A stretch of 58,741 nucleotides of DNA from DATMGU01 sp035555315 (GTDB lineage: Bacteria > Pseudomonadota > Alphaproteobacteria > ATCC43930 > CGMCC-115725): the NCBI GenBank assembly GCA_035555315.1, contig DATMGU010000122.1:1-58741 (forward strand). The letters are read 5' to 3'. The notes below the pieces were generated by a model that was not told the DNA's origin, ran no database searches, and saw only the letters and a list, made by a program, of their open reading frames with translations. Below, piece after piece: positions 34,469 to 42,744 of the stretch; the first letter of the stretch is position 1; every line of letters begins with the position of its first letter. The position numbers were made by a program, and so were the translations under genes.

Positions 34469-35152
34469 CTACCAGGGCAGCTCGGTACCGTCATAGTTGA
34501 AGAAATGACCGGATGTCGCCGGGCTCAGCGTCTCGATCGCGTGGCGCATGCCGCCAACGCTGGTCGCGACGTCGATATCGGCACCCGGACCGCCCATATC
34601 GGTGCGCACCCAGCCGGGATGAAACACGGCGGCGGTGATGCCGGCACCGGCATAATCCAAGGCAATCGATTTCCATGCGGCGTTGAGGGCGGCCTTGGAG
34701 GAGCGGTAGACGTAGAGCGTCCCGGTCTGGTTGGCGGCGATGCTGCCCAGCCTGCTGGAGATCGCGATGAGCTTTTTCTGCGTGCCCTTTTCCAGATGCT
34801 TCATGAAAGCGCCCGCCAGCACCACGGGCGCCACGGTGTTGACCGCCAGGGTTTCGAGCCAACTGGCGCCGTCGACCGCCTCGATGGTCATCCCGCGCGG
34901 GCCGGAGACGCCCGCATTGGCGATGACCACGTCGATCGGCTGCAGCCTCAAATCATGCGCGAGGCTCTTGATCGCCTCGTGATCGTTCACGTCGAGCGCG
35001 TGAACGACGACGGAAGGGCCCAGCCTCTCCAACTCCGGCGCGCGCGACCGGTCGCGGACCGTGGCGAACACCTTCCAACCGTCCGCCGCGTATTGGCGGA
35101 CGAATTCGAGGCCGAGCCCGCGGCCCGCACCGGTGATCAAGACGCTTGGCAT
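34469..35152 (-). CDS. Short-chain dehydrogenase/reductase, C-factor-like
   Basis: The 227-residue SDR starts at the ATG at 35152 (MPSVLITGAGRGLGLEF) with AGGAG five bases upstream; an in-frame GTG lies two codons earlier. It has the TGAGRGLG cofactor loop, NAGVSGPRG, the catalytic Ser in AISSRLGSI and YRSSKAALN in place of the usual YxxxK. The C-terminus has PGWVRTDMGG, resembling CsgA/C-factor and sniffer-type carbonyl reductases. The substrate is unknown. It lies between the two acyl-CoA dehydrogenases. Confidence 0.87.
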   Translation of the reverse strand: MPSVLITGAGRGLGLEFVRQYAADGWKVFATVRDRSRAPELERLGPSVVVHALDVNDHEAIKSLAHDLRLQPIDVVIANAGVSGPRGMTIEAVDGASWLETLAVNTVAPVVLAGAFMKHLEKGTQKKLIAISSRLGSIAANQTGTLYVYRSSKAALNAAWKSIALDYAGAGITAAVFHPGWVRTDMGGPGADIDVATSVGGMRHAIETLSPATSGHFFNYDGTELPW

Positions 35153-35204
35153 GCCCACTCCTGTTTGATGTCATCCCCGACGTGACGCCGCCCACCCCGG
35201 GCCG

Positions 35205-36377
35205 TCACGCCGATTCCCTGAACAATTCCCGACCGATCAGCATGCGGCGGATTTCGCTGGTGCCGGCGCCGATCTCATAGAGCTTGGCGTCGCGCAATAG
35301 GCGGCCTGTCGGATAATCGTTGATATAGCCGTTGCCGCCGAGGCATTGGATCGCCTCCAGCGCCATCCAGGTCGCCTTCTCGGCGGCGTAGAGAATGGCG
35401 CCGGCGGCGTCCTTGCGCGCCGCCTCGCCGCGATCGCAGGCCTTGGCGACGGCGTAGACATAGGCCTTGGCGGCATTCATCGTCGTGTACATATCGGCGA
35501 GCTTGCCCTGCATCAGCTGGAACTCGCCGATCGCCTGGCCGAATTGCTTGCGCTCGTGGACATACGGGATCACCACGTCCATGCAGGCCTGCATGATGCC
35601 GAGCGGACCGGCTGCCAGGACCGCCCGTTCATAGTCCAGGCCGCTCATCAGCACGCGGACGCCGCGGTTGAGGCCGCCCAGGACATTCTCCTCCGGCACC
35701 TCGCACTCCTCGAAGACCAATTCACAGGTATTCGAACCGCGCATGCCCAGCTTGTCCAGCTTCTGCGCGGTCGTGAAACCCTTCATGCCGCGCTCGATCA
35801 GAAAGGCCGTAATGCCCTGCGGCCCGGCGCTGGCATCGGTCTTGGCGTAGACCACCAGCGTCTGCGCATCGGGGCCGTTGGTGATCCACATCTTGGTGCC
35901 GTTCAACACCCAGCGATCGCCGCGTTTTTCCGCCCGCGTGCGCATGCCGACGACATCGGATCCCGCCCCCGGCTCGCTCATCGCCAAGGCGCCGACATGC
36001 GCGCCGGACAAGAGCTTGGGCAGATACCGCTCGCGCTGCGCATCGGTGCCGTTGAGGTTGATCTGGTTGACGCAAAGGTTGGAATGGGCGCCATAGCTCA
36101 ACCCGACCGAGGCGGAGGCGCGGCTGACCTCCTCCATCACCACGCAATGTTCCAGATAGCCCATGCCGGCACCGCCCCGGGCTTCGGGCACGGTCACGCC
36201 CAGCACGCCCAGCGCGCCGAATTTCGCCCAGAGATCCATCGGGAATTGATTGTCGCGATCGATATCGGCCGCGCGCGGCGCGATCTCGGCGGCGGCGAAG
36301 CTGCGCACGCTGTCGCGCAGCATATCGGCGGTTTCCCCCAGGTCGAAATTCAAGGAGGGCAGTTGGTTGGCGAGCAT
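35205..36377 (-). CDS. liuA: Isovaleryl-CoA dehydrogenase
   Basis: The 390-residue acyl-CoA dehydrogenase converts isovaleryl-CoA to 3-methylcrotonyl-CoA, the first step of this leucine pathway. The catalytic base is placed as in isovaleryl-CoA dehydrogenases: a Glu in GLDYERAVLAAGPLG, while the usual C-terminal Glu position reads GAGTSEIRR. Other signatures are LSYGAHSNLCVNQI, MSEPGAGSDVVGMRTRAEK, WITNGPDAQTLVVYAKT and QCLGGNGYINDYPTGRLLRDAKLYEIGAGT. It is the most upstream gene of the cluster, with 115 bases separating it from the GMC gene end. Confidence 0.95.
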   Translation of the reverse strand: MLANQLPSLNFDLGETADMLRDSVRSFAAAEIAPRAADIDRDNQFPMDLWAKFGALGVLGVTVPEARGGAGMGYLEHCVVMEEVSRASASVGLSYGAHSNLCVNQINLNGTDAQRERYLPKLLSGAHVGALAMSEPGAGSDVVGMRTRAEKRGDRWVLNGTKMWITNGPDAQTLVVYAKTDASAGPQGITAFLIERGMKGFTTAQKLDKLGMRGSNTCELVFEECEVPEENVLGGLNRGVRVLMSGLDYERAVLAAGPLGIMQACMDVVIPYVHERKQFGQAIGEFQLMQGKLADMYTTMNAAKAYVYAVAKACDRGEAARKDAAGAILYAAEKATWMALEAIQCLGGNGYINDYPTGRLLRDAKLYEIGAGTSEIRRMLIGRELFRESA

Positions 36378-36492
36378 TGGGTTCGCTCCTCTCCACGCTT
36401 TGCCATCTTATGTAGCGCGGCGGCACCGGGAAGCGAAGCGAAACGGAGAGTCGGCCCGAGGCGCCGTCACAGTGCCTCCAGCCGGCCAAAGC

Positions 36493-38064
36493 TCAGATGC
36501 TGGCGACCGACATCTCGCGGGCGATGAAGTCGGCCTGGCGGATCGCCAGCGACACGATGGTCAGCGTCGGATTCTCCGCTCCCCCGGTGGTGAACTGGCT
36601 GCCATCGGAGACGAACAGGTTCTTGATGTCATGGGCCTGCCCGTATTTGTTGACCACACCGTCCCTGGCACTGGCGCTCATCCGGTTGGTGCCGAGGTTA
36701 TGCGTCGACGGAAACGGCGTGCTGGGCAGGGTGCGCACCGCGCCGACCGCCCGATAGATCGCCTGGCCCTGCTTATAGGCGTGGTTGCGCATGGCGTTGT
36801 CGTTCGGGTGATCGTCGAAATGCACATCCGGGATCGGCAGGCCGAACTTGTCCTTCTTGCTGCCGTTCAAGGTGATGCGGTTCTGCTCGCGCGGCATGTC
36901 CTCGCCGACGATCCACATCGCCGCCATGTGGTCGTACGAGTCGATCGCACTGGTAAAGTCGCGACCCCAGGCGCCCGGATCGAGGAAGGCCGCGAAGAAC
37001 GGCAGGCCGACCGACAGGGTTTCAAACTCATAGCCGCCGACGAAGCCCCGGCTGGTATCGAGCCGCGCCTCGTCGCGGACGATGCCAGCCATGGTCGTGC
37101 CGCGATACATATGCACCGGCTTGTCGAACACGCCGTACACCGTACCGGTGGTATGCCGCATATAGTTGCGGCCGACCTGGCCCGACGAGTTCGCGAGGCC
37201 ATCCTTGAACGTGTTGGACGCGGAATTCAGCAACAGCCGCGGGCTCTCGATGCTGTTCCCGGCGACGGCGACGATGCGCGCCTTCTGTCGCTGCCGGTTG
37301 CCGGCCGCGTCGGCATAGATCACCCCGGTCACCTTGCCGCCGGCATCATGCTCGATCAGCAGCACTTGGCTGTTCGGCCGGACCTCCAGCCGCCCGGTCG
37401 CCTCGCCTTTCGGGATCTCGGTATAGAGCGTCGACCATTTCGCGCCGGACTTGCAGCCCTGGAAACAGAAGCCGATCTGCTGGCACGACCCCCTTCCGTC
37501 GCGCGGTTCGGAGTTGATCGCCATATTGCCGGTATGGACCTCTTTATAGCCGAGCTTCTTGGCGCCGGCCGCCAGCACCTTGAAGTTGTTGTTGCCGGGC
37601 AGACGCGGGATGTTGTTGGTGCCGGTGACGCCCATCTTGTCTTCCGCCTTGGCATAGTACGGCGCCAACTCGTCGAGCGTGATCGGCCAATCCAGCAGAT
37701 TGGCCCCGGCGACATCGCCATAGACCGTGCGGGTACGGAATTCATGCTCCTGGAACCGTAAACTGGCGCCGGCCCAATGGATGGTCGAACCGCCGACGGC
37801 CTTCACGATCCAGGCCGGCAGCCCCGAGAAATCCTTGGCGACACGCCAGCTGCCGGAGGTGGTGCGCGGGTCCAGCCAGCTGATCTTGTTGAACATTTCC
37901 CACTCGTCGTTGACGAAGTCCTGGATCTCGTGACGCCCGCCGGCTTCCAGCACGACGACGTCGATGCCCTTTTGGGCGAGTTCGTTGGCGAGTGTGCCGC
38001 CGCCAGCGCCGGAACCGATGACGACGACGACATGATCGTCGTTCAGGTCATATTTCTTGGCCAT
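36493..38064 (-). CDS. GMC-family FAD dehydrogenase, large subunit
   Basis: The 523-residue flavoprotein of the glucose-methanol-choline family oxidises an alcohol or sugar. The FAD-binding start is HVVVVIGSGAGGGTLANELAQKGIDVVVLEAGG. A cysteine pair (CQQIGFCFQGCKSGAKW), THNLGTNRMS and the C-terminal VSDGSQFTTGGAENPTLTIVSLAIRQADFIA fit the membrane-bound gluconate/sorbitol-type subgroup. It has no signal peptide; export would be by hitch-hiking on the Tat-bearing small subunit encoded 29 bases upstream. The substrate is not evident. Confidence 0.92.
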   Translation of the reverse strand: MAKKYDLNDDHVVVVIGSGAGGGTLANELAQKGIDVVVLEAGGRHEIQDFVNDEWEMFNKISWLDPRTTSGSWRVAKDFSGLPAWIVKAVGGSTIHWAGASLRFQEHEFRTRTVYGDVAGANLLDWPITLDELAPYYAKAEDKMGVTGTNNIPRLPGNNNFKVLAAGAKKLGYKEVHTGNMAINSEPRDGRGSCQQIGFCFQGCKSGAKWSTLYTEIPKGEATGRLEVRPNSQVLLIEHDAGGKVTGVIYADAAGNRQRQKARIVAVAGNSIESPRLLLNSASNTFKDGLANSSGQVGRNYMRHTTGTVYGVFDKPVHMYRGTTMAGIVRDEARLDTSRGFVGGYEFETLSVGLPFFAAFLDPGAWGRDFTSAIDSYDHMAAMWIVGEDMPREQNRITLNGSKKDKFGLPIPDVHFDDHPNDNAMRNHAYKQGQAIYRAVGAVRTLPSTPFPSTHNLGTNRMSASARDGVVNKYGQAHDIKNLFVSDGSQFTTGGAENPTLTIVSLAIRQADFIAREMSVASI

Positions 38065-38093
38065 TTTGGTGTCCTTCCCCTAAACCACCAGCC

Positions 38094-38648
38094 TTAAACG
38101 GCGGGCAACCAGTCGATGTCGTCGAAGCCGCGATAGAGGTAGCCGCCCTCCGGCGCCGAGGGGCCCTCATAGCCGAACTTCGCCCAGACCTCCGGCTGGT
38201 TGTAGAGACCCGTCACCAGCCCCGCGCGCAGCTTGGTGAACAGCGCGCCGCCTTCGACAACGTGCAGCACGGCCACCCGATCGGTCGCGGCCTTAAGGTC
38301 GACATACCGCTTGGGCCCCCTCGCCCGGGCCGCCCTGTCGACCTCGGCGACGCCGGTTTCGATCAGCGCCTTCAGCTTGGGATCCTTCGCCGCATCGGTG
38401 TCGTAGCTCGCCACCGCCTTGGCGTAGAAGGCGTCGGTCAGCCGGTCGTGCGGATAGATGTCGCGCGCCATCTGGATCAGCGTCGCCATAGTTTCCGGCT
38501 TCAAGGCCGTGACCGACAGCGCCCAGGCGCCTTTGGGATCGAACAGCGTCGCCCCGGCGCTGAGCGCCACCGTGCCCAGCGCCGTCATCCCCGAGCCGGC
38601 GAGAAATCCCCGCCGGCTCAATCTCTGCCGCTTCTCCAAGGTTCGCAT
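38094..38648 (-). CDS. GMC dehydrogenase small (gamma) subunit, Tat-exported
   Basis: The 184-residue protein begins with a twin-arginine signal (LSRRGFLAGSGMTALGTVAL). Its mature part resembles the gluconate 2-dehydrogenase subunit 3 family, with MARDIYPHDRLTDAFYAKAVASYD and the ending YKGP-like KFGYEGPSAPEGGYLYRGFDDIDWLP. In characterised complexes this subunit carries the folded flavoprotein through the Tat channel. It is immediately upstream of the GMC gene, so the pair should form a complex. Confidence 0.88.
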   Translation of the reverse strand: MRTLEKRQRLSRRGFLAGSGMTALGTVALSAGATLFDPKGAWALSVTALKPETMATLIQMARDIYPHDRLTDAFYAKAVASYDTDAAKDPKLKALIETGVAEVDRAARARGPKRYVDLKAATDRVAVLHVVEGGALFTKLRAGLVTGLYNQPEVWAKFGYEGPSAPEGGYLYRGFDDIDWLPAV

Positions 38649-38706
38649 GACGCTTCCTCCATGGTGGTGTTTTTGTTTTCGCCGGGTCGTCTTTCGACCG
38701 TGGCGC

Positions 38707-39102
38707 TCAGCGGTATCGGCCGTGCCGCTGCAGCACCTCGATTTTGTAGCCGTCGGGATCCTCGACGAAAAAGAACCGGGCGAGCAGTTCGCCGCCAGGG
38801 CTGAATTCCTTGATATCGCGCGGGTTCAGCCCCAGCTCCCGAAACCTCTCATGCTCCCTGGAGAGGTCGTCGACCACGACCGCGATATGGCCGTAGCCAT
38901 CGCCCGGCGCGTAAGGCTCGGTGCGGTCGTGATTGATGGTGAGTTCGACCTCGAAGTCATTTTCCGGGTTGCGCAGATAGACCAGCGTGAACGCGTCGAA
39001 CGCCAGGCGGTCCGCTGGAACGAGGCCGAACGCCTGGGCGTAGAACGCGGTGGAGCTGGCCTCGTCGAGGACGCGGAACATGGCGTGGATCACCTTGGCC
39101 AT
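38707..39102 (-). CDS. Glyoxalase I-family protein (vicinal oxygen chelate)
   Basis: The 131-residue VOC protein has the first metal His in KVIHAMFRVLD, a Glu in FEVELTIN, the second His in GYGHIAVVVDDL, and the last Glu in GYKIEVLQR. This ligand set matches lactoylglutathione lyase (GloA), which detoxifies methylglyoxal with glutathione. It sits between the cytochrome c gene and the GMC small subunit (stop of cytochrome four bases upstream), so it may handle a reactive product of the dehydrogenase; that link is inference. Confidence 0.85.
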   Translation of the reverse strand: MAKVIHAMFRVLDEASSTAFYAQAFGLVPADRLAFDAFTLVYLRNPENDFEVELTINHDRTEPYAPGDGYGHIAVVVDDLSREHERFRELGLNPRDIKEFSPGGELLARFFFVEDPDGYKIEVLQRHGRYR

Positions 39103-39106
39103 GGTG

Positions 39107-39511
39107 CTACGACCTGCCGGATTTCAGATAGTCGATGATGGCGGCGCGCACCGCCGGGTCCGGCTGCCGGTAGTTCATCACCGAACCGGGGACCAGGGCG
39201 GCGCTGTCGGTCAGCCAGCGATCCAGCGTCTCGGGCGTCCAGGTGACGTCGGCGCGCTTCATCGCCGGGGAATAGGGAAAGCCGTCGACCGAGCCGGCAT
39301 GCCGGCCGACCACGCCCCAGAGATTGGGACCCTGACGCCGCCCGGCGCCGGCGGCGAAGGCGTGGCAGGTGGCGCAATTGTTCTTGAACAGCAAATCGGC
39401 ATCGGCCGCGGCCGCATGGTCCGCGTTGGGACCGATCGTCAGACCGACCAAGCCCGCGATCATGCCGGCCGCGATCTGTAGCGACACCGCTCCGGCCCCA
39501 CCCTGTCCCAT
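39107..39511 (-). CDS. Class I monoheme cytochrome c
   Basis: The 134-residue exported cytochrome has an N-terminal hydrophobic segment (AVSLQIAAGMIAGLVGL) and one heme site, NNCATCH. The sixth ligand is probably the Met in PGSVMNY. GRRQGPNLWGVVGRHAGSVDGFPYSPAMK is typical of cytochrome c550/c552-like proteins. A good ribosome-binding site (GAGGAAGG) precedes the ATG at 39511. In this operon it is the likely electron acceptor for the GMC dehydrogenase, replacing the triheme cytochrome of gluconate dehydrogenases. Confidence 0.9.
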   Translation of the reverse strand: MGQGGAGAVSLQIAAGMIAGLVGLTIGPNADHAAAADADLLFKNNCATCHAFAAGAGRRQGPNLWGVVGRHAGSVDGFPYSPAMKRADVTWTPETLDRWLTDSAALVPGSVMNYRQPDPAVRAAIIDYLKSGRS

Positions 39512-39583
39512 GCCTTCCTCGCCGCTTGTGACCCTCAGAGAAACTGTAGGCCCGGCGTCGAGGGTGGTGGTGTTATCCGGATA

Positions 39584-39904
39584 CTACATGGCGGCGTGCA
39601 GCAGCTTTATCCGGGGATGGTCGGCGGTCGCCACCGCCGGTACGCCCTTTCGCTCGACATAGAGCAAGCAGGTGACGCGCAGCATGGAGGTGAAGTTCGG
39701 GGTTTCGCCGTGACGGATCAGCACCTCGTCATGCAGCGTGCTGACGAACCGGCCGGTTGTCGTCCCCTCGCTTTCGGCCAGTTCGTCGAGGATCGCCCAG
39801 AACGCCGCCTCCAGGCGGATGCTGGTGGTCAATCCATTGAGCCGGATGGAGCGGGTGATCGGTTCGTAGTCGTTCGGATCCTGCGACGCATAGATACGAC
39901 ACAT
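39584..39904 (-). CDS. Ribbon-helix-helix domain protein
   Basis: The 106-residue protein starts at the ATG at 39904 (MCRIYASQDPNDYEPITRSIRL), the conserved start of an alphaproteobacterial RHH family. The DNA-binding strand is TRSIRLNGLTTSIRLEAAFW, followed by helices through GTTTGRFVSTLHDEVL. A further C-terminal part (NFTSMLRVTCLLYVER) completes the domain. Such proteins are predicted transcriptional regulators. It is the first gene before cytochrome c and the GMC set on the same strand, with 72 bases between, so it could regulate that operon. Confidence 0.8.
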   Translation of the reverse strand: MCRIYASQDPNDYEPITRSIRLNGLTTSIRLEAAFWAILDELAESEGTTTGRFVSTLHDEVLIRHGETPNFTSMLRVTCLLYVERKGVPAVATADHPRIKLLHAAM

Positions 39905-39956
39905 GGCGATGGCCTCCCTGGCGACGACTCTGACGGTCGTTGTCGCCATGATGGCG

Positions 39957-40009
39957 GAGTGCCGCGCCGGAGAAAAGAAATCTTCTCGGCGCGGGGTGTT
40001 CCGGCACTC
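39957..40009 (-). terminator. Hairpin downstream of maeB
   Basis: Just past the maeB stop, 39962-39974 pairs with 39983-39994 (12 bp with one bulged base, 8-base loop). An outer 8-bp pair, GAGTGCCG (39957-39964) with CGGCACTC (40002-40009), overlaps three inner bases, so two alternative foldings exist. There is no terminal T-run. It is probably the maeB 3' end and also lies in the RHH gene promoter region. Confidence 0.55.
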
Positions 40010-40023
40010 GCCTCGGCCCGCCC

Positions 40024-42345
40024 TTAGCGAGGTGCCGCCACCGGCTGTTCGACCGGCGCGATCGACGCCGCGTCGCTGCCTTGGACCTGCGCGTCATAGA
40101 CCGCCACGGCGCTCATATTGACGATGCCGCGGACAGTGACCGACGGGGTCATGATATGCGCGGCGCCGCGCAGGCCGAGCAGCACCGGACCGATGGTCAG
40201 GCCGTCGCCCAATACCTTCAGCATATTGAAGGCGATGTTGGCCGCATCCAGGTTCGGCATGATCAGCAGATTGGCGACGCCGGTCAGGCGCGAATTCGGG
40301 AAGATCCGTTTGCGGATCGTCTCGACCAACGCCGCGTCGGCTTGCATCTCGCCTTCGACCTCAAGCTCCGGCGCGCGCTGGCGGATGAGGTCCAAGGTCG
40401 CCCGCATCTTGATCGCCGACGGCGTGTCTGAGCTGCCGAAGCTGGAATGGGACAACAAGGCAACCTTGGGCTCGATGCCGAAATGCCGGACCGCCCCGGC
40501 TGCGCGAATCGTCTTCTCGGCGAGTTGCTCGGGGCTGGGATCGCTCGTCACATACACGTCGGACATGAAGAACAAGCCATTGGGCAAGACCATTACCGAT
40601 AGCGCCGCCGGTACGGTGACCCCGTCGGCGAGACCCAGCACATCGGTGAGATGCCGCAGATGCCCGGCATATTGGCCGACGGCGCCCGTCAGCAGACAAT
40701 CCGCCTCGCCGCGCAGCACCATCAGCGCCGCGATCACCGAGGGCCGGGTGCGCACCACCGATCGGGCGAAATCCGGCGACACGCCCTTGCGCTCCATCAG
40801 GCTGTGATACAGCCGCCAATAGCTGTCGAACCGCGGATCATCCTCGGGATCGCAGAGCTCGAACGCCTCGCCGATGCGGATCTTGAGGCCAAGCCGTTCC
40901 AGCCGTCGCTGCACGACCTCGCGCCGGCCGATGACGATGGGTTTCGCCAAGCCGTCCTGCACGACCTGCTGCACCGCGCGCAGCACCCGCTCGTCCTCGC
41001 CCTCGGCATAGACCAGCCGCTTCGGGTCTTGTTTCGCGCGATCGAAGACCGGTTTCATGACCAGGCCGGAGCGGAACACGAATTCCGACAGGCGCTGGCC
41101 ATAGGCCTCGAAATCGGTGATCGGCCGGGTCGCGACACCGCTATCCATCGCCGCCTTGGCGACCGCCGGGGCCAGGACCTGGATCAGCCGGGGATCGAAG
41201 GGTTTTGGGATGAGGTATTCGGGTCCGAACGTCAGGGCCGCGTCGCCATAGGCCGCCGCGACCACGTCCGACACCTCGGCCATGGCGAGATCGGCCAGCG
41301 CCTCCACGCAGGCGATCTTCATCGCCTCGTTGATCGTCGTGGCACCGACATCCAACGCGCCGCGGAAGATGTAGGGAAAGCACAGGACGTTGTTGACCTG
41401 GTTCGGATAATCCGACCGGCCAGTGGCGATGATCGCATCCGGCCGCACCGCCTTCGCATCCTCCGGCGAGATCTCCGACACCGGATTGGCCAAGGCCAGG
41501 ATGATCGGCTTCGGCCCCATTTTGACGACCATCTCCTGGGTCAGCACCTTGGGCGCGGAGAGGCCCAGGAAGATGTCGGCGCCGTCGATCACATCGGCCA
41601 AGTGGCGCGCGTTGGTGTCCTTCACATATCGATCCTTGCGCGGATCCATCTCTTCGACCCGGCCGCGATAGGCGACACCATAGCGATCGGTCACCACGAT
41701 ATTCTCGACCGGCATGCCCATATCGACCAGCAGATCCAGGCAGGCGATCGCCGCGGCCCCGGCGCCGGAGGTTACCAGCTTGACCGTGTCGATCGATTTG
41801 CCGGTCAGCCGCAGCGCGTTCAGGATGGCCGCCGCGACGATGATAGCCGTGCCGTGCTGATCGTCGTGGAACACCGGGATCTTCATCCGCGCGCGCAGCT
41901 TCGCCTCGATCTCGAAGCATTCCGGCGCCTTGATGTCTTCGAGATTGATGCCGCCGAAGGTCGGCTCCAACGCCGCCACGACGTTGACGAAGAGCTCCGG
42001 ATCAAGCGCATCGACCTCTAGATCGAACACGTCGATACCGGCGAATTTCTTGAACAGGACCGCCTTGCCCTCCATCACCGGCTTGGAGGCGAGCGGCCCG
42101 ATGGCGCCCAGGCCCAGCACCGCCGTTCCGTTGGTGATGACCGCCACCAAATTGGCGCGCGCGGTCAGGGTCGAGGCCTCGGCCGGATCGGCGACGATAG
42201 CCATGCAGGCATCGGCCACACCCGGCGAATAGGCCAAGGCCAGATCGCGCTGATTGGCGAGCGGCTTGGTCGCGACGATGGCGATCTTTCCGGGGGTCGG
42301 GAAGCGGTGGTATTCGAGTGCGCTCTCGCGCAGGTCTTCGGCCAT
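40024..42345 (-). CDS. maeB: NADP-dependent malic enzyme with C-terminal phosphotransacetylase-like domain
   Basis: The 773-residue MaeB-type enzyme decarboxylates malate to pyruvate with NADP reduction. The ATG at 42345 (MAEDLRESALEYHRFPTPGKIAI) is the family start; the frame remains open upstream. The malic enzyme part has TKPLANQRDLALAYSPGVADAC, PVFHDDQHGTAIIVAAA and the Rossmann loop VTSGAGAAAIACLDLL. From about residue 430 the sequence is phosphotransacetylase-like, a regulatory domain in this family that responds to acetyl-CoA. It should supply NADPH and pyruvate during growth on acids and acetyl-CoA-yielding substrates such as those of the leucine cluster. Confidence 0.95.
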   Translation of the reverse strand: MAEDLRESALEYHRFPTPGKIAIVATKPLANQRDLALAYSPGVADACMAIVADPAEASTLTARANLVAVITNGTAVLGLGAIGPLASKPVMEGKAVLFKKFAGIDVFDLEVDALDPELFVNVVAALEPTFGGINLEDIKAPECFEIEAKLRARMKIPVFHDDQHGTAIIVAAAILNALRLTGKSIDTVKLVTSGAGAAAIACLDLLVDMGMPVENIVVTDRYGVAYRGRVEEMDPRKDRYVKDTNARHLADVIDGADIFLGLSAPKVLTQEMVVKMGPKPIILALANPVSEISPEDAKAVRPDAIIATGRSDYPNQVNNVLCFPYIFRGALDVGATTINEAMKIACVEALADLAMAEVSDVVAAAYGDAALTFGPEYLIPKPFDPRLIQVLAPAVAKAAMDSGVATRPITDFEAYGQRLSEFVFRSGLVMKPVFDRAKQDPKRLVYAEGEDERVLRAVQQVVQDGLAKPIVIGRREVVQRRLERLGLKIRIGEAFELCDPEDDPRFDSYWRLYHSLMERKGVSPDFARSVVRTRPSVIAALMVLRGEADCLLTGAVGQYAGHLRHLTDVLGLADGVTVPAALSVMVLPNGLFFMSDVYVTSDPSPEQLAEKTIRAAGAVRHFGIEPKVALLSHSSFGSSDTPSAIKMRATLDLIRQRAPELEVEGEMQADAALVETIRKRIFPNSRLTGVANLLIMPNLDAANIAFNMLKVLGDGLTIGPVLLGLRGAAHIMTPSVTVRGIVNMSAVAVYDAQVQGSDAASIAPVEQPVAAPR

Positions 42346-42451
42346 CGTCAAACCTTCGGACACTGGACACAGGGAGGCGGGAGTATACGGGATCGCCGCC
42401 GATCGATAAGTCATTTCGCACAAACGGTTTCAGACCATTCCGCCGGACAGC

Positions 42452-42478
42452 AAAAAGCCCCGGCGAGGGACCGGGGCT
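42452..42478 (-). terminator. Rho-independent terminator of tRNA-Leu
   Basis: On the minus strand an 8-bp stem (AGCCCCGG with CCGGGGCT, 7-base loop) is followed by TTTTT. It lies about 31 bases after the tRNA 3' end and is oriented to stop tRNA transcription before maeB. Confidence 0.85.
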
Positions 42479-42508
42479 CTTGCGACGTCAGAGGTTCTTG
42501 TCGTCGGA

Positions 42509-42595
42509 TGGTGCGGTCGAGAAGACTCGAACTTCCACGGAGTTTCCCCCACAGCCACCTCAAGGCTGCGCGTCTACCAATTCCGCCACGACCGC
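42509..42595 (-). tRNA. tRNA-Leu (anticodon GAG)
   Basis: An 87-base type II tRNA with the CCA end encoded. The acceptor stem is GCGGTCG paired with CGACCGC and the discriminator is A. The anticodon stem is CAGCC/GGCTG with loop TTGAGGT, giving anticodon GAG (42559-42561), which reads CUC and CUU. A long variable arm (GTGGGGGAAACTCC-type) is as expected for Leu, and the T-loop TTCGAGT is present. Confidence 0.96.
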
Positions 42596-42608
42596 ATGCT
42601 GTCCGACC

Positions 42609-42678
42609 TTCGGGACGGGTTTTTTCAACCCCGTCCGAACGGCTGAGGGGGAATAGCAAATCGGCATGCCCATAGCAA
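42609..42678 (-). promoter_or_regulatory. Candidate tRNA-Leu promoter and leader hairpin
   Basis: On the minus strand TTGCTA (42673-42678) and TATTCC (42650-42655) are 17 bases apart. Between them and the tRNA lies an inverted repeat (42609-42619 with 42630-42639; TTCG-G-GACGGG with one bulged G, 10-base loop containing six Ts). The promoter match is weak; the hairpin is clear. Confidence 0.3.
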
Positions 42679-42744
42679 GCGGCCTTGCCGCATAGTGCCG
42701 GACTTGATTGGGTGAGACGACGCAAGGTACTGGGATTTGGGACG

